A DNA stretch of 64,000 nt from JAWPMV01 sp039819665 (GTDB lineage: Bacteria; Bacteroidota; Bacteroidia; J057). The DNA lies in contig JBCBRM010000003.1 of NCBI GenBank assembly GCA_039819665.1, forward strand, positions 244,895 to 308,894, read 5' to 3'. Shown piece by piece: positions 1 through 8,709 of the stretch. The position numbers and the translations under genes are program-made. The notes below the pieces were generated by a model that saw only the letters and a list, made by a program, of their open reading frames with translations, was not told the DNA's origin and did no database searches. Numbering within the stretch: position 1 is the stretch's first letter; each line of letters opens with the position of its first letter.

Positions 1-1669
1 TGAGCTGCAAATTGCCGGTTCCACAATTTAGGTTACCGCCCCTTGCTGCTGCGCCAGGAAGGGTATTGTCTTCGCTAACCAGGGCTGTGTCGGAACCCGT
101 ACATGCACCTCCAGCAGCCGATACCGTCAGGGTATATATTCCTGCTACACTGACACTGGGATTCTGTTGAGTGGAAGTAAATCCATTTGGTCCCGTCCAA
201 CTATAGCTCACTCCAGTAGAAGTACTACTTCCTGAGAGCTGGACAGTTGGATTTATACAAGTGATCGTTCCTCCATCTGCAATTGCATCCACATTTCCAC
301 CTGTACCACTTACCAAAGCAGTATCAGTAGAAGTACATCCATTTTGAGGGTTACTTACGGTAAGGGTATAAACCCCACTAGCTGAAACACTTGGGTTTTG
401 TTGGTTAGAAGTAAACCCATTTGGTCCTGTCCATGAATAACTAACACCTGATATATTGGAGGAGCCCGTAAGCTGGGCGGTGCCTGCATTACAACTCAGG
501 CTGCCTCCACTTGCAGTAGCGCCCGGAGGATTTGTATCTTCTGAAACCAGGGCTGTATCTGAAGCACTACAAATACCGCTAGCGTCTGTAACGCTTAGGG
601 TATATACTCCAGCGGTAGAAACGCTAGGATTTTGCTGAGTAGAGCTGAATCCATTAGGTCCACTCCAACTAAATCTAAGTCCTGTTCCCGTAGCTATTCC
701 ATTTAACTGAACATTAGGATTGCTACAGCTGATTGTACCGCCATTTGCCATGGCCGTGATATTATTTCCACTTCCACTTACTAAAGCTGTATCTGATGCG
801 GTACATCCATTGGTTGTGTCTGTGATCACCAGGGTATAGATACCTGGATCTGTTGCTGAAGGACCGGGCAAAGTAGAAGAGAATCCATTTGGACCTGTCC
901 AGTGGTATAGAACTGAAGCAGGTGTAACTACAGCTGAAAGATGTGCAGGGCCTGAAGCACAAGATACATGACCTCCATGAGCTTCGACCGTTGGGTCTTT
1001 CTTTAATTCTAATACCCCGATTTGATCACTGGACTGGCAACCCGTGCGAGGGTCAGTTACCGTGAGCACAAAAGTGCCTTCGTGCCAGGTGTAGGGGTTT
1101 TGCTGATTTGAAGAATAGTTCCAGGGACCTGTCCATGAATAGGTAACACCTGCAGTAGGAGAACTACCCATGAGTTGCACACTGTCCACAATACATGTGA
1201 TAATTCCTCCTCCTGATGCTGTGGCGCCGGGATAAGGATTGACAGTTTTAGTAATCACGTTACTAGAATACCAGCTAGTACAGGTAGATCTTTTTGCTCT
1301 CCTTCTATACTCAGTGGTTTCGAGAATGGTTCCGGGATTGTATCCCCGGTTTGTGGCTCCGCTTATGTTGGTCCACGAACCTCCAGAAGTTCTGGATTGC
1401 CATTGGTATATGATATTTCCTCCTGAGCCTCCATAGGCGCTATTGGAATTGGAAATCCAGGTAGGATTATAGCTTCCACATTTCGCTTGATTCCCGGATA
1501 TATATCCTGCATTGCTAATATTATTGCATTGGGAATAAGACGCGTTTGGAAACATAAACCCAAATAAACCCAGAAATATAAGGCTTAGCTTGAGGCTGGA
1601 CCTTATTGGAACGGAACTGGAAATTTGGAGCTTGGTTCTGAATAAACTAGGTAGAGTATAAAAGGTCAT
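1..1669 (-). CDS. Secreted multi-repeat surface protein, N-terminal part (runs off the left edge)
   Basis: Reading the minus strand from the ATG at 1669 gives about 556 codons open to the window edge, with no stop. The N-terminus has basic residues, then a hydrophobic stretch (LSLIFLGLFGFMFP) ending in NASYSQ, a plausible Sec signal with cleavage near residue 47. From about residue 143 there are near-identical units of about 79 residues beginning near 143, 225, 304, 384, 460 and 540. Each has the pattern ATASGG...SC...VQL.GSS...YSWTGPNGF.S.QQNPSV...GVYTLTV...GC..SDTALVS. This is an Ig/PKD-like fold typical of Bacteroidota surface adhesins. The C-terminus, where a T9SS sorting domain would be expected, lies outside the window. 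The repeat call is direct from the sequence; the adhesin or surface role is inference. It is transcribed divergently from the ubiD-like gene. Confidence 0.85.
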   Translation of the reverse strand, partial: MTFYTLPSLFRTKLQISSSVPIRSSLKLSLIFLGLFGFMFPNASYSQCNNISNAGYISGNQAKCGSYNPTWISNSNSAYGGSGGNIIYQWQSRTSGGSWTNISGATNRGYNPGTILETTEYRRRAKRSTCTSWYSSNVITKTVNPYPGATASGGGIITCIVDSVQLMGSSPTAGVTYSWTGPWNYSSNQQNPYTWHEGTFVLTVTDPRTGCQSSDQIGVLELKKDPTVEAHGGHVSCASGPAHLSAVVTPASVLYHWTGPNGFSSTLPGPSATDPGIYTLVITDTTNGCTASDTALVSGSGNNITAMANGGTISCSNPNVQLNGIATGTGLRFSWSGPNGFSSTQQNPSVSTAGVYTLSVTDASGICSASDTALVSEDTNPPGATASGGSLSCNAGTAQLTGSSNISGVSYSWTGPNGFTSNQQNPSVSASGVYTLTVSNPQNGCTSTDTALVSGTGGNVDAIADGGTITCINPTVQLSGSSTSTGVSYSWTGPNGFTSTQQNPSVSVAGIYTLTVSAAGGACTGSDTALVSEDNTLPGAAARGGNLNCGTGNLQL

Positions 1670-2028
1670 GTAAGAACTATTTTAACGCCAAATGATCCGG
1701 CTGATAAAACCGGAAACAAGTAAGCCTGGAGGCACATATGCCTTCAAGTCATATCAATCGTGTTTGAATGGATTTGGGTTAAAACAAAGGTGATCAAATA
1801 CCCCTTCACAAATATTGTTAGATATTTTAGATATATCAAATATTTGAAAGAATTTAATTTCCCTATTATTCCCATACACAAAACATGCCTAAATTGCCTC
1901 AAAATCAATAAATTTCTACCTTTTTACATGCATAGCTAAAATTCCTGTTTGAGCAGTGTGGGAAATTTTTTCAAACCAGAAAAGCGAAGTATTAGTTAAG
2001 CTTAATAAATACCATACAATTGTGAATC
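1670..2028. other. Divergent intergenic region, 359 bp
   Basis: AT-rich spacer between the minus-strand repeat protein and the plus-strand ubiD-like gene. It contains the minus-strand promoter candidate at 1809-1840. I see no RNA gene or ORF in it. Confidence 0.6.
1809..1840 (-). promoter_or_regulatory. Bacteroidota-type promoter for the repeat protein
   Basis: On the minus strand a TTTG (1840-1837) is followed after exactly 20 bases by AATATTTG (1816-1809), one mismatch from the Bacteroidota -7 consensus TAnnTTTG. Predicted start of transcription is near 1802, leaving about 130 nt of leader before the ATG at 1669. The spacing equals that of four other candidates in this window. Confidence 0.5.
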
Positions 2029-3864
2029 TTGAAGTACAAAAGTCTTAAATCATGCGTCAATGATCTGGAAAAAAATGGTCACTTGGTGCGAATAAAAGAG
2101 GAAATTGATCCCTATCTGGAAATGGCAGAAATACAGCGTAGGCTGTATGAAGTTCGTGGACCTGCTGTACTTTTCGAGAATGTAAAAGGAAGCCCATTCC
2201 CGGCGGCCTGTAATCTTTTTGGTACGGTAGAAAGGTCTAACTTCATCTTCAGGTCCACGATTAAGCAGGTGAAAAAAATTGTTGCTGCAAAAGCTGATCC
2301 TAAAAGCCTGCTAGCCTACCCCTGGGCCTTACCGGGAATTGGACTGGCTGCCAGCAAAGCACTCCCCATGAAATCCTGGTTTAAAGCTCCTGTTTTATAT
2401 GGGCAAACCCAGCTGGATAAATTACCCCAATTGCATTCCTGGCCCATGGATGGAGGTGCTTATATAACCTTACCTCAGGTATATACGGAGGATCCTGAGG
2501 CTCCAGGTGTGATGAAGTCGAATGTGGGGATGTACAGGATCCAGATTTCCGGAAATGAGTTTATCCCGAATGAAGAGCTAGGCCTACATTATCAGATTCA
2601 TCGTGGAATAGGGGTTCATCATAGTCGAGCTGCTAACAAAGGAGAAAGACTGAAAGTGAGCATATTTGTTGGAGGACCTCCTGCCCACACATTTGGTGCT
2701 GTGATGCCGCTTCCTGAAGGTCTGTCAGAACTCATGTTTTCCGGTATGTTTGCCGGCAGGAATTTCCGTTATACCCGCAAGAATGGGCATACCCTTTCCT
2801 CCGATGCAGACTTCTGTATAGTGGGGAGTATTGATCCCTCTGAAACCAAAGGGGAAGGACCTTTTGGAGACCACCTGGGATACTATAGCCTTAAGCATGA
2901 CTTTCCCTTGATGAAAGTAGATGCCGTTTATCATAGGAAAGATGCTATTTGGCCTTTTACGGTAGTAGGGAGACCTCCACAGGAAGATACCAGTTTTGGT
3001 GCCTTAATTCATGAGGTTACTGAGGCTATGGTGCCGGTTTCTGTGCCGGGCCTTTCAGCAATGCATGCGGTTGATGCCGCAGGAGTTCATCCCCTTCTTT
3101 TGGCAATAGGACATGAAAGATATGTACCTTATAAAAAGCGTCAACCTCAGGAAATCCTAACGGTAGCAAATGCTGTCCTTGGGTTTGGACAGGCCTCTTT
3201 GGCAAAATATTTATTGATAGCTGCTAAAGAAGATAAACCTGAACTGGACATTCATGATATTCCTGCTTTTCTCCAGCATATACTCGAAAGAATTGATCTT
3301 CGGAGAGACCTTCACTTTCAAACCCAAACTACCATGGATACCCTTGATTATTCCGGGACGGGTTTAAATCAGGGATCTAAACTGGTGATAGCAGCTGCAG
3401 GGGAAAAATCAAGAGAACTGGCGAAAGAGCTCCCGCAGAACTTTAGTTTGCCTGCCTCTTTTTCCGATCCACGGATTGTAATGCCAGGTATACTTGCGGT
3501 TAAATCTCCGGTATTCAGTAATTATGAAGATGCAGAAAAGGAAATGAAAAATCTGGAAAATCACTTGGCTAATACGGGAGAAATGGAAGGAGTACCTCTG
3601 CTAATAGTCGTAGATGATAGTGAGTTTACGGCTGCAAAGCTCAATAACTTCCTTTGGGTTTGTTTTACTCGTTCCAATCCTTCTCACGATATTTATGGTG
3701 TAAATCAATCCTTTATACATAAACATTGGGGCTGCGATCATACGCTTATTATTGATGCCCGGATTAAGCCTCATCATGCTCCACCCTTGGTCGAAGATCC
3801 CAAAATCAGCCGTAAAGTAGATCAATTAGCAGCCAAAGGAGGACCTTTTGACGGTATTTTTTAG
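2029..3864 (+). CDS. UbiD-family decarboxylase
   Basis: This is a 611-residue member of the UbiD family of prenylated-FMN-dependent decarboxylases, which act on aromatic or alpha,beta-unsaturated acids, for example in quinone biosynthesis. Visible family features are the N-terminal segment (KYKSLKSCVNDLEKNGHLVR), NVGMYRIQI at 165-173 in the cofactor/metal-binding region, and GEGPFGDHLGYY with Glu276 in the conserved acidic patch. It is about 110 residues longer than E. coli UbiD, which fits the longer Bacteroidota branch. The only start compatible with the conserved N-terminus is a TTG at 2029; the next in-frame ATG (codon 32) would remove conserved residues. The flavin prenyltransferase partner (UbiX) is not in the window. 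Substrate is unknown; a role in menaquinone or aromatic metabolism is inference. Confidence 0.85.
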   Translation: MKYKSLKSCVNDLEKNGHLVRIKEEIDPYLEMAEIQRRLYEVRGPAVLFENVKGSPFPAACNLFGTVERSNFIFRSTIKQVKKIVAAKADPKSLLAYPWALPGIGLAASKALPMKSWFKAPVLYGQTQLDKLPQLHSWPMDGGAYITLPQVYTEDPEAPGVMKSNVGMYRIQISGNEFIPNEELGLHYQIHRGIGVHHSRAANKGERLKVSIFVGGPPAHTFGAVMPLPEGLSELMFSGMFAGRNFRYTRKNGHTLSSDADFCIVGSIDPSETKGEGPFGDHLGYYSLKHDFPLMKVDAVYHRKDAIWPFTVVGRPPQEDTSFGALIHEVTEAMVPVSVPGLSAMHAVDAAGVHPLLLAIGHERYVPYKKRQPQEILTVANAVLGFGQASLAKYLLIAAKEDKPELDIHDIPAFLQHILERIDLRRDLHFQTQTTMDTLDYSGTGLNQGSKLVIAAAGEKSRELAKELPQNFSLPASFSDPRIVMPGILAVKSPVFSNYEDAEKEMKNLENHLANTGEMEGVPLLIVVDDSEFTAAKLNNFLWVCFTRSNPSHDIYGVNQSFIHKHWGCDHTLIIDARIKPHHAPPLVEDPKISRKVDQLAAKGGPFDGIF

Positions 3865-4561
3865 GTGAAATACCGGTTTTCCATGATTTTTTTTGTGGAA
3901 AGGCAAAATTTGTAAAAAAGCCTTAAACAGAGTTCCAAAAAATAGGCCACTCGTTTTTTAATCTTAATTGGGTCTGTAAGATGGGCTATCCGGCTTTTTC
4001 AAGATTTATATTAAGCCTTCAGAGTAAATGAGGCTATATTTTTTCTCTCATTTTCATTTTTCTTCAATTCTTCGAAAAGAATTTTTCTTGCGAATTATCT
4101 GGATTTTGTCTTTTTGTTTTATCCTTAGTTTTAACAAAACAGCCTTCCAAAATAGTTCATTTTTTTTACTTCATTTTTGATAGGATCTATCGGCGCCTTT
4201 CCTGCTCTCCGGAATGTATATGTATGTGTATAATATTATAAATTGAAATATACGAATACGGAAGGTATGATTAGCTTTATTCCCGTAAATATGCTGTATT
4301 TATCATTGCAAAATAGAATTAAAATATTGATGATGAGTTGATTATATATGAGTGCCTTGCTTGGGGAAATCGGGTTTTGATTTGATGGAATTAGGTGAGG
4401 AATGAACTGGAATATTCAATTTTGGAAATAATTATAGCTATTTATGTCAGGGTGGTCTGATTTCTTTCGGTAAGGAGACTATTTGAAAATATATGGCGTA
4501 AATCGTAATATTGTGTATATCACATTATATAATTTTCGAACCAAATCATTTACTCCTGACT
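3865..4561. other. Long AT-rich intergenic region with a weak hairpin
   Basis: Nearly 700 bp without a credible gene. A 7-bp hairpin, AATTCTT-CGAA-AAGAATT at 4066-4083 followed by a T-rich run, is a weak terminator candidate about 200 nt past the ubiD-like stop. The right end carries the marR promoter candidate at 4482-4513. Nothing else is recognised. Confidence 0.5.
4482..4513 (+). promoter_or_regulatory. Promoter candidate for the marR pair
   Basis: TTTG (4482-4485), 20 bases, then TAATATTG (4506-4513), one mismatch from TAnnTTTG. Predicted transcription start near 4520. This also decides the start of the downstream gene: the upstream TTG at 4511 would lie inside the -7 element, so the ATG at 4562 is preferred. 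Confidence 0.5.
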
Positions 4562-5020
4562 ATGGAAAGGCAGGTCAATAATCCGGCGTGGGATGCTCCT
4601 TCATTTGAGGAAAGTTTGCTTAGACTTAGAACTGTTCATTGGCATCAACAGGACTTTGTACGTAAGAGGTATAAACTCAAGCCTGATGAGTTTAATATTA
4701 TCCTGCATTTGTTGAAAAACAAAGATCAGAGAATGAGAGATCTGGGAGACAGATTTCAAATTAAACTAAGTACCCTGACCAGTATGGTGGATAAAATAGA
4801 GCAAGCGCGTTACGTCAAGAGACAAAACTCTACCCAGGACCGACGGGTGGTATACCTTCAGCTGACCGAGAAAGGTAAAAGACTTTGTGATAACTATTTT
4901 ACCTATTTAAAAGAAATCTCATCTCAAATGAGAAAGGTATTGAATGAAGATCAACTCAGCGTTTTTATAGAAGGTACCAAGCGCCTTGAAGAATCAATAA
5001 AATTATCTGGAGGCTTCTAG
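4562..5020 (+). CDS. MarR-family transcriptional regulator 1
   Basis: A 152-residue winged-helix protein of the MarR type. The core reads MRDLGDRFQIKLSTLTSMVD for the helix-turn-helix, followed by the wing signature DRRVVYLQLTEKGKRL; long helices at both ends would form the dimer. I start it at the ATG at 4562 rather than the TTG at 4511, because the promoter candidate overlaps the latter. It is followed after 36 bp by a paralogue in the same direction, so the two are probably one transcript, and a third paralogue lies 700 bp further on. MarR proteins normally repress neighbouring transporter or enzyme genes and respond to small phenolic ligands. No such target is adjacent here unless it is the upstream ubiD-like gene. 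Ligand and targets are unknown. Confidence 0.85.
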   Translation: MERQVNNPAWDAPSFEESLLRLRTVHWHQQDFVRKRYKLKPDEFNIILHLLKNKDQRMRDLGDRFQIKLSTLTSMVDKIEQARYVKRQNSTQDRRVVYLQLTEKGKRLCDNYFTYLKEISSQMRKVLNEDQLSVFIEGTKRLEESIKLSGGF

Positions 5021-5056
5021 TCCTGATAAGCCTACAATCCTTTGAATTAAAAAGCC

Positions 5057-5482
5057 GTGAACAATCATACGCTCGAAAGCAGTTTAAGTCTACTTCATCA
5101 AATTTTTAGAAATCGCAAATCCTTCATTGAAAAGAAATATAAGATCAATGCATTCGAAATGGATCTTATTATATTTCTGGAGATTGTGGGGGTAGAGAAA
5201 ATGAAAGAAATCGCTGAGTATTTCAGAATGAAACTCTCCACCCTCACAAATGCAATAGACAAATCTGAGCAAAAAGGAATCCTAAAGAGAAATTATTCAA
5301 GAACAGATCGTCGGATTGTAAAGTTAAAAGTGACTGCTAAAGGCAAGCGGCTTTATCAACAATATCAGGAAGATTTGAAATTGATTGCTTCCCGTATGAC
5401 TGAAAATTGGAGTGATAAGAATATTGCTGATTTTGAAACTTGCTTGAAAAGTATGCAAGACTTGAAGTACGAACTGGAGTAA
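5057..5482 (+). CDS. MarR-family transcriptional regulator 2
   Basis: A 141-residue MarR-type winged-helix protein starting at GTG 5057, 36 bp after regulator 1. The DNA-binding region MKEIAEYFRMKLSTLTNAID and the wing DRRIVKLKVTAKGKRL align position for position with regulators 1 and 3, so the three are recent paralogues. The N-terminal helix (about residues 5-30) and the C-terminal helices (about 110-141) would form the dimer interface. It has no visible promoter of its own and is likely co-transcribed with regulator 1, which leaves heterodimerisation possible. No cysteine or obvious ligand-sensing motif stands out. Target genes are unknown. Confidence 0.8.
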   Translation: MNNHTLESSLSLLHQIFRNRKSFIEKKYKINAFEMDLIIFLEIVGVEKMKEIAEYFRMKLSTLTNAIDKSEQKGILKRNYSRTDRRIVKLKVTAKGKRLYQQYQEDLKLIASRMTENWSDKNIADFETCLKSMQDLKYELE

Positions 5483-6190
5483 TATCTTTTATAGATCAAC
5501 CTTCTATTTCTTTTAGCTGCAAATTACTATTTCCCACCTATATATTCTTCCTCACCCTTATCGCATATAGGCCAGAGAAGCTATGTTTTGCGTATTTTCA
5601 TGGCCAATAATGCGTTCCTTTTAAGTGTGGATAATATTCGGCAATGTATATTTAGAAGAATTTTGGTATATTTATGACGTTGAATTGAATAATTTATTCT
5701 TTTTTGAATAAAATATATTACGAAAATATGTAGTATATGAAAATGCGTTAAATATTTTAGATTAAATTATTATTCAATTATTTAGTTCATTGATAGACAA
5801 CTATTTAGAGGAAGGCACAAGGTATCTACTCAAATTTTATCCCAATAATGACTGGCTTGAATAAGCTGGTTTTTTGCGTTGTAGTTATTTTTCATAACAT
5901 AAATAAGAATATTGTAATTGTATAGTTTGTAAGGAAGAACATGTTACGCTATTTGGGAATTGAAAATAAACAAAATAATCCATCAATTGGTATATTATAT
6001 AAATATAAATTTACAATTATTTTGGCAATTAGGAATTTTTGAACGATATTTGTTTTGATAATAGAAAATTCGGCAAACAATTATATCCTACGTACGGATA
6101 AATCAACCTAAGTAAAACAACCTAAGAATATCAACCAGGAAAGCACATGTCGTTGGAAACATAAGCTGTAATTGAATAAGTTTAATCCTA
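5483..6190. other. Very AT-rich spacer, 708 bp
   Basis: Low-GC region between the second and third marR paralogues without a credible ORF or structured RNA. It ends with a promoter candidate at 6021-6052. Its length and base composition could fit an autoregulatory region or a decayed gene; I see no coding remnant. Confidence 0.5.
6021..6052 (+). promoter_or_regulatory. Promoter candidate for the third marR gene
   Basis: TTTG (6021-6024), 20 bases, then GATATTTG (6045-6052). Both boxes and the spacing are identical to the rRNA promoter candidate at 59854-59885. Predicted start near 6059, giving a leader of about 130 nt before the ATG at 6191. Confidence 0.5.
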
Positions 6191-6640
6191 ATGAATACTG
6201 TGAGTAAATTGTTTTCAGAGCCGAGCGCAATCCGTTTGGAGCGCACGCTGAAAGAGCTGGTCCTAGCCTTTAACAACCAGCGCCTTGACATTCTTAACCG
6301 TTATAAGGTTGGTGAACTCGAAGTCGATATCATTCGTTTTCTGGAGGAACACGAACAAAAGAAAATGAAAGAGGTCGGAGATTACTTTAAGATCAAACTG
6401 AGTACACTGACTAGTACCATCGATAAACTCGAAAAAAATCGACTGGTTAAAAGAAAAAGTTCCAAGGAGGATAGAAGGGTGATTTATATTAAACCTACTC
6501 CTAAAGGGCAAGCATTGCTAAATGACTTGGTCAACTCCACGCATGATGTTGCAGAGCAAGTACTTCGTGGTATCAAAGGACCAGAGTATGATGCAGCAAT
6601 CAAAGTGCTTGACAAAACCCTTGATCTAATGAAAAACTAG
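6191..6640 (+). CDS. MarR-family transcriptional regulator 3
   Basis: A 149-residue MarR-type regulator starting at ATG 6191. It carries the same recognition region (MKEVGDYFKIKLSTLTSTID) and wing (DRRVIYIKPTPKGQAL) as regulators 1 and 2. It is separated from them by 700 bp of AT-rich DNA, has its own promoter candidate and is followed by a strong terminator at 6704-6735, so it is probably a single-gene transcription unit. The preserved KLSTLT helix in all three proteins suggests overlapping DNA specificity. Function beyond DNA-binding regulation cannot be told from the sequence. Confidence 0.85.
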   Translation: MNTVSKLFSEPSAIRLERTLKELVLAFNNQRLDILNRYKVGELEVDIIRFLEEHEQKKMKEVGDYFKIKLSTLTSTIDKLEKNRLVKRKSSKEDRRVIYIKPTPKGQALLNDLVNSTHDVAEQVLRGIKGPEYDAAIKVLDKTLDLMKN

Positions 6641-6703
6641 GGTACTCCTCGGAGGAGATGATTCCCCCTTGAGATTTTTAAAAATTTATGATTTATGCTT
6701 GAA

Positions 6704-6735
6704 TGTCTGATCCCATTACGGATCAGGCATTTTTA
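6704..6735 (+). terminator. Rho-independent terminator after marR 3
   Basis: A 10-bp stem TGTCTGATCC / GGATCAGGCA (one G-T pair) with a 6-nt loop (cattac) at 6704-6729 is followed directly by a T-rich tail. It isolates the marR 3 transcript from floA. Confidence 0.85.
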
Positions 6736-6867
6736 TTTATCCTTTATTTCTTCAAAACGAAACATTTAAGGAGTTGCTTGAGAATACCCTTAATAGGGAG
6801 TGTAATTATATTTCGGACTTTCCCTTTAATAGAAAAAAAATCTGTAATTTGTTGAAAATTAAGGATA

Positions 6868-7899
6868 ATGGACATTTTGTTATTAAATACAACTACCAAC
6901 ATCCTCTGGGGGCTAGCTATTATAGCTGGAATTGCCTTATTAGCCCTCTTATATTTCGTTCCTGTGGGGCTATGGATAACTGCGCAATTCTCTGGGGTAC
7001 GGATAGGGATTTCTCAGTTGATAGGGATGAGACTGCGTAGGGTTCAACCGAAAGCAATCGTTGATGAACTGATAAAAGCGAATAAAGCAAACCTAAGTGA
7101 CGTTCGCTTCAACTCTCTGGAGGCCCACTACCTGGCCAAAGGAAATATTAATCTCGTTATTGATGCCTTGATATCTGCAAAGTTTGCAGGTATCCCCCTT
7201 ACCTTTGAGCAGGCAACTGCCATCGACCTTGCAGGTCGTGACGTTTTGGAAGCTGTAAAGGATTCTGTAAACCCTAAGGTAATTGATTCTCCTGCTGTAG
7301 AAGCTGTAGCAAAAGATGGGATTCAGCTAATTGTGAAAAGCCGGATTACTGTTAGAGCTCAGCTCAACAAACTGGTGGGTGGTGCTGGAGAAGAAACGGT
7401 GGTGGCGCGTGTTGGTCAGGGAATTGTTGCAGCTATTGGTTCTGCGGAATCTCATGAGGATATCCTGGAAGATCCTACAGTTATTTCTGAATATATCATG
7501 AATCAGGGATTTACAGCCGGTACAGCTTATCAGGTTCTGTCTATTGATATAGCAGATATTGATATTGGTCGTAGTATTGGTGCAAAACTGAAGGCAGAAG
7601 AGGCGGATGCGGATCTCCAGGTTGCAAGAGCTAAAGCGGAGGAGAAACGTGCAGATGCTGTGGCAGAGGAGCAATACTACAAAGCACGTGTTCAGGAGAT
7701 GAGAGCGAAACTCATAGAAGCTGAGTCCCAGGTGCCTTTGGCAATTGCTGAAGCTTTTAGGATGGGTAATCTGGGGGTGATGGACTACTACAAGCTCGAA
7801 AATATGGATGCAGATACTAAAATGAGGAGATCATTCTCTGACCTTGAATCCGAATCTCAAGCAGATCCAAATGATGCGCCGGAAACTCCAAAATCCTAG
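6868..7899 (+). CDS. floA: Flotillin-like membrane scaffold protein FloA
   Basis: A 343-residue protein matching the FloA/YqfA family of bacterial flotillins, which organise functional membrane microdomains. Residues about 12-38 form the single membrane hairpin (ILWGLAIIAGIALLALLYFV). It is followed by the family-specific region (GMRLRRVQPKAIVDELIKAN) and the SPFH core (IVKSRITVRAQLNKLVGGAG, VARVGQGIVAAIGSAESHED). The C-terminal part (about 235-300) is the Ala/Glu-rich coiled coil (DADLQVARAKAEEKRADAVA). Length fits the family (about 330). Start is the ATG at 6868; upstream in-frame options are poor. The stop overlaps the 5' end of the next gene, so the two are translationally coupled. Confidence 0.93.
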   Translation: MDILLLNTTTNILWGLAIIAGIALLALLYFVPVGLWITAQFSGVRIGISQLIGMRLRRVQPKAIVDELIKANKANLSDVRFNSLEAHYLAKGNINLVIDALISAKFAGIPLTFEQATAIDLAGRDVLEAVKDSVNPKVIDSPAVEAVAKDGIQLIVKSRITVRAQLNKLVGGAGEETVVARVGQGIVAAIGSAESHEDILEDPTVISEYIMNQGFTAGTAYQVLSIDIADIDIGRSIGAKLKAEEADADLQVARAKAEEKRADAVAEEQYYKARVQEMRAKLIEAESQVPLAIAEAFRMGNLGVMDYYKLENMDADTKMRRSFSDLESESQADPNDAPETPKS

Positions 7900-8335
7900 C
7901 TTTCTCTACGGATTGATATTCCCCTTGTTATTCTTGGTACAACCGATAGAGCTAAAGGCTCAGGAAATCGGCTACAATGAAGCCAAAATTGTCTTTGGAG
8001 ATCAGAAGATTCTGAAATTTAGAAAATACTCACTTGAACTCCTCGATGAAAGTAAAGAGGAGTTGCGGCTTCTTGCTAAGATGATAAACACTACCCCTGG
8101 ATTAGTGAAGGATAATTTGCTGGTTATACAAATCTTCAGCTGTGAAAAAGAGCTAAAAGTAAAACCTTATTTAGGAGTATGTAGGGGGCAGGTCATCGTT
8201 GATTACCTGCAACAGCAAATCGGAATGCCTCGTAAGAAGTGTCTTATCCAGGATGGAGGGGCAAATAGCTATGACAAGGAATGTTTGGCTGGAAGTGGGG
8301 TGAATATATATTTAAAACCTGGATGGCAAGGCTAG
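7871..8335 (+). CDS. Small exported protein, OmpA-C-like
   Basis: A 154-residue protein whose ATG (7871, with a second at 7874) lies inside the floA 3' end, overlapping it by about 29 bp. An N-terminal signal peptide (LIFPLLFLVQPIELKAQ) predicts export. The mature part has the beta-alpha-beta order of an OmpA C-terminal domain: a strand near KIVFGDQKILKF, a helix LLDESKEELRLLAKMI, a strand LLVIQIFSC, and a helix CRGQVIVDYLQQQIG in the place of the usual NxxLSxxRA helix. The canonical Asp/Arg peptidoglycan-binding residues are not clearly present, so this is a divergent relative at best. Four cysteines sit in the mature part. An earlier TTG at 7844 is possible but would put non-signal residues in front. 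Confidence 0.6.
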   Translation: MMRRKLQNPSFLYGLIFPLLFLVQPIELKAQEIGYNEAKIVFGDQKILKFRKYSLELLDESKEELRLLAKMINTTPGLVKDNLLVIQIFSCEKELKVKPYLGVCRGQVIVDYLQQQIGMPRKKCLIQDGGANSYDKECLAGSGVNIYLKPGWQG

Positions 8336-8709
8336 CAGAGTCCGGGTGATCTCAACTAAATATTCCTAAATACCTTTTGGCTCCATCTATATTTTAAGTT
8401 TCTCATTTACCTAAACTTTAGGCTTAATGTACTTTGCTTAATTTTCTAAAAGTAAAGGGGAAGGTAGAGTTCCTAAGTCTGTTAGAGGATTTGAGAAAAA
8501 GATTGGACTATGGGAAATAAGTATGATTAAATGACTTAGAATTTTCGCATTAAATCCATATAAAAAACATGAGCCACCTCAAATAAACGAAATGACTCAT
8601 GTTTAAATATCAAATAAATTCGGATTATATACTTATCCAAAATTAGCTTGTACTCCTGCAGCGCTGATCTTTCAACTCATAAGTTCAAATTCAACCCTAT
8701 CAAATATCA
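8336..8709. other. Convergent intergenic region
   Basis: 374 bp between the OmpA-like gene (+) and recA (-). Apart from the terminator candidate at 8561-8604 nothing is recognised. Confidence 0.6.
8561..8604 (-). terminator. Probable recA terminator
   Basis: On the minus strand a 9-bp stem AAACATGAG / CTCATGTTT (8604-8596 and 8573-8565) with a 22-nt loop is followed by a run of six T. It lies about 105 nt past the recA stop. The long loop lowers confidence. Confidence 0.5.

Noticed and set aside
1..1570. Short ORFs in the first 1.6 kb on either strand
   Set aside because: All are shadows of the long open minus-strand frame 1669-1, which shows protein repeats and a signal peptide.
6774..7040. 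88-codon ORF overlapping the floA start
   Set aside because: It is in another frame of a clear floA and lacks conserved features; the floA ATG at 6868 explains the region.
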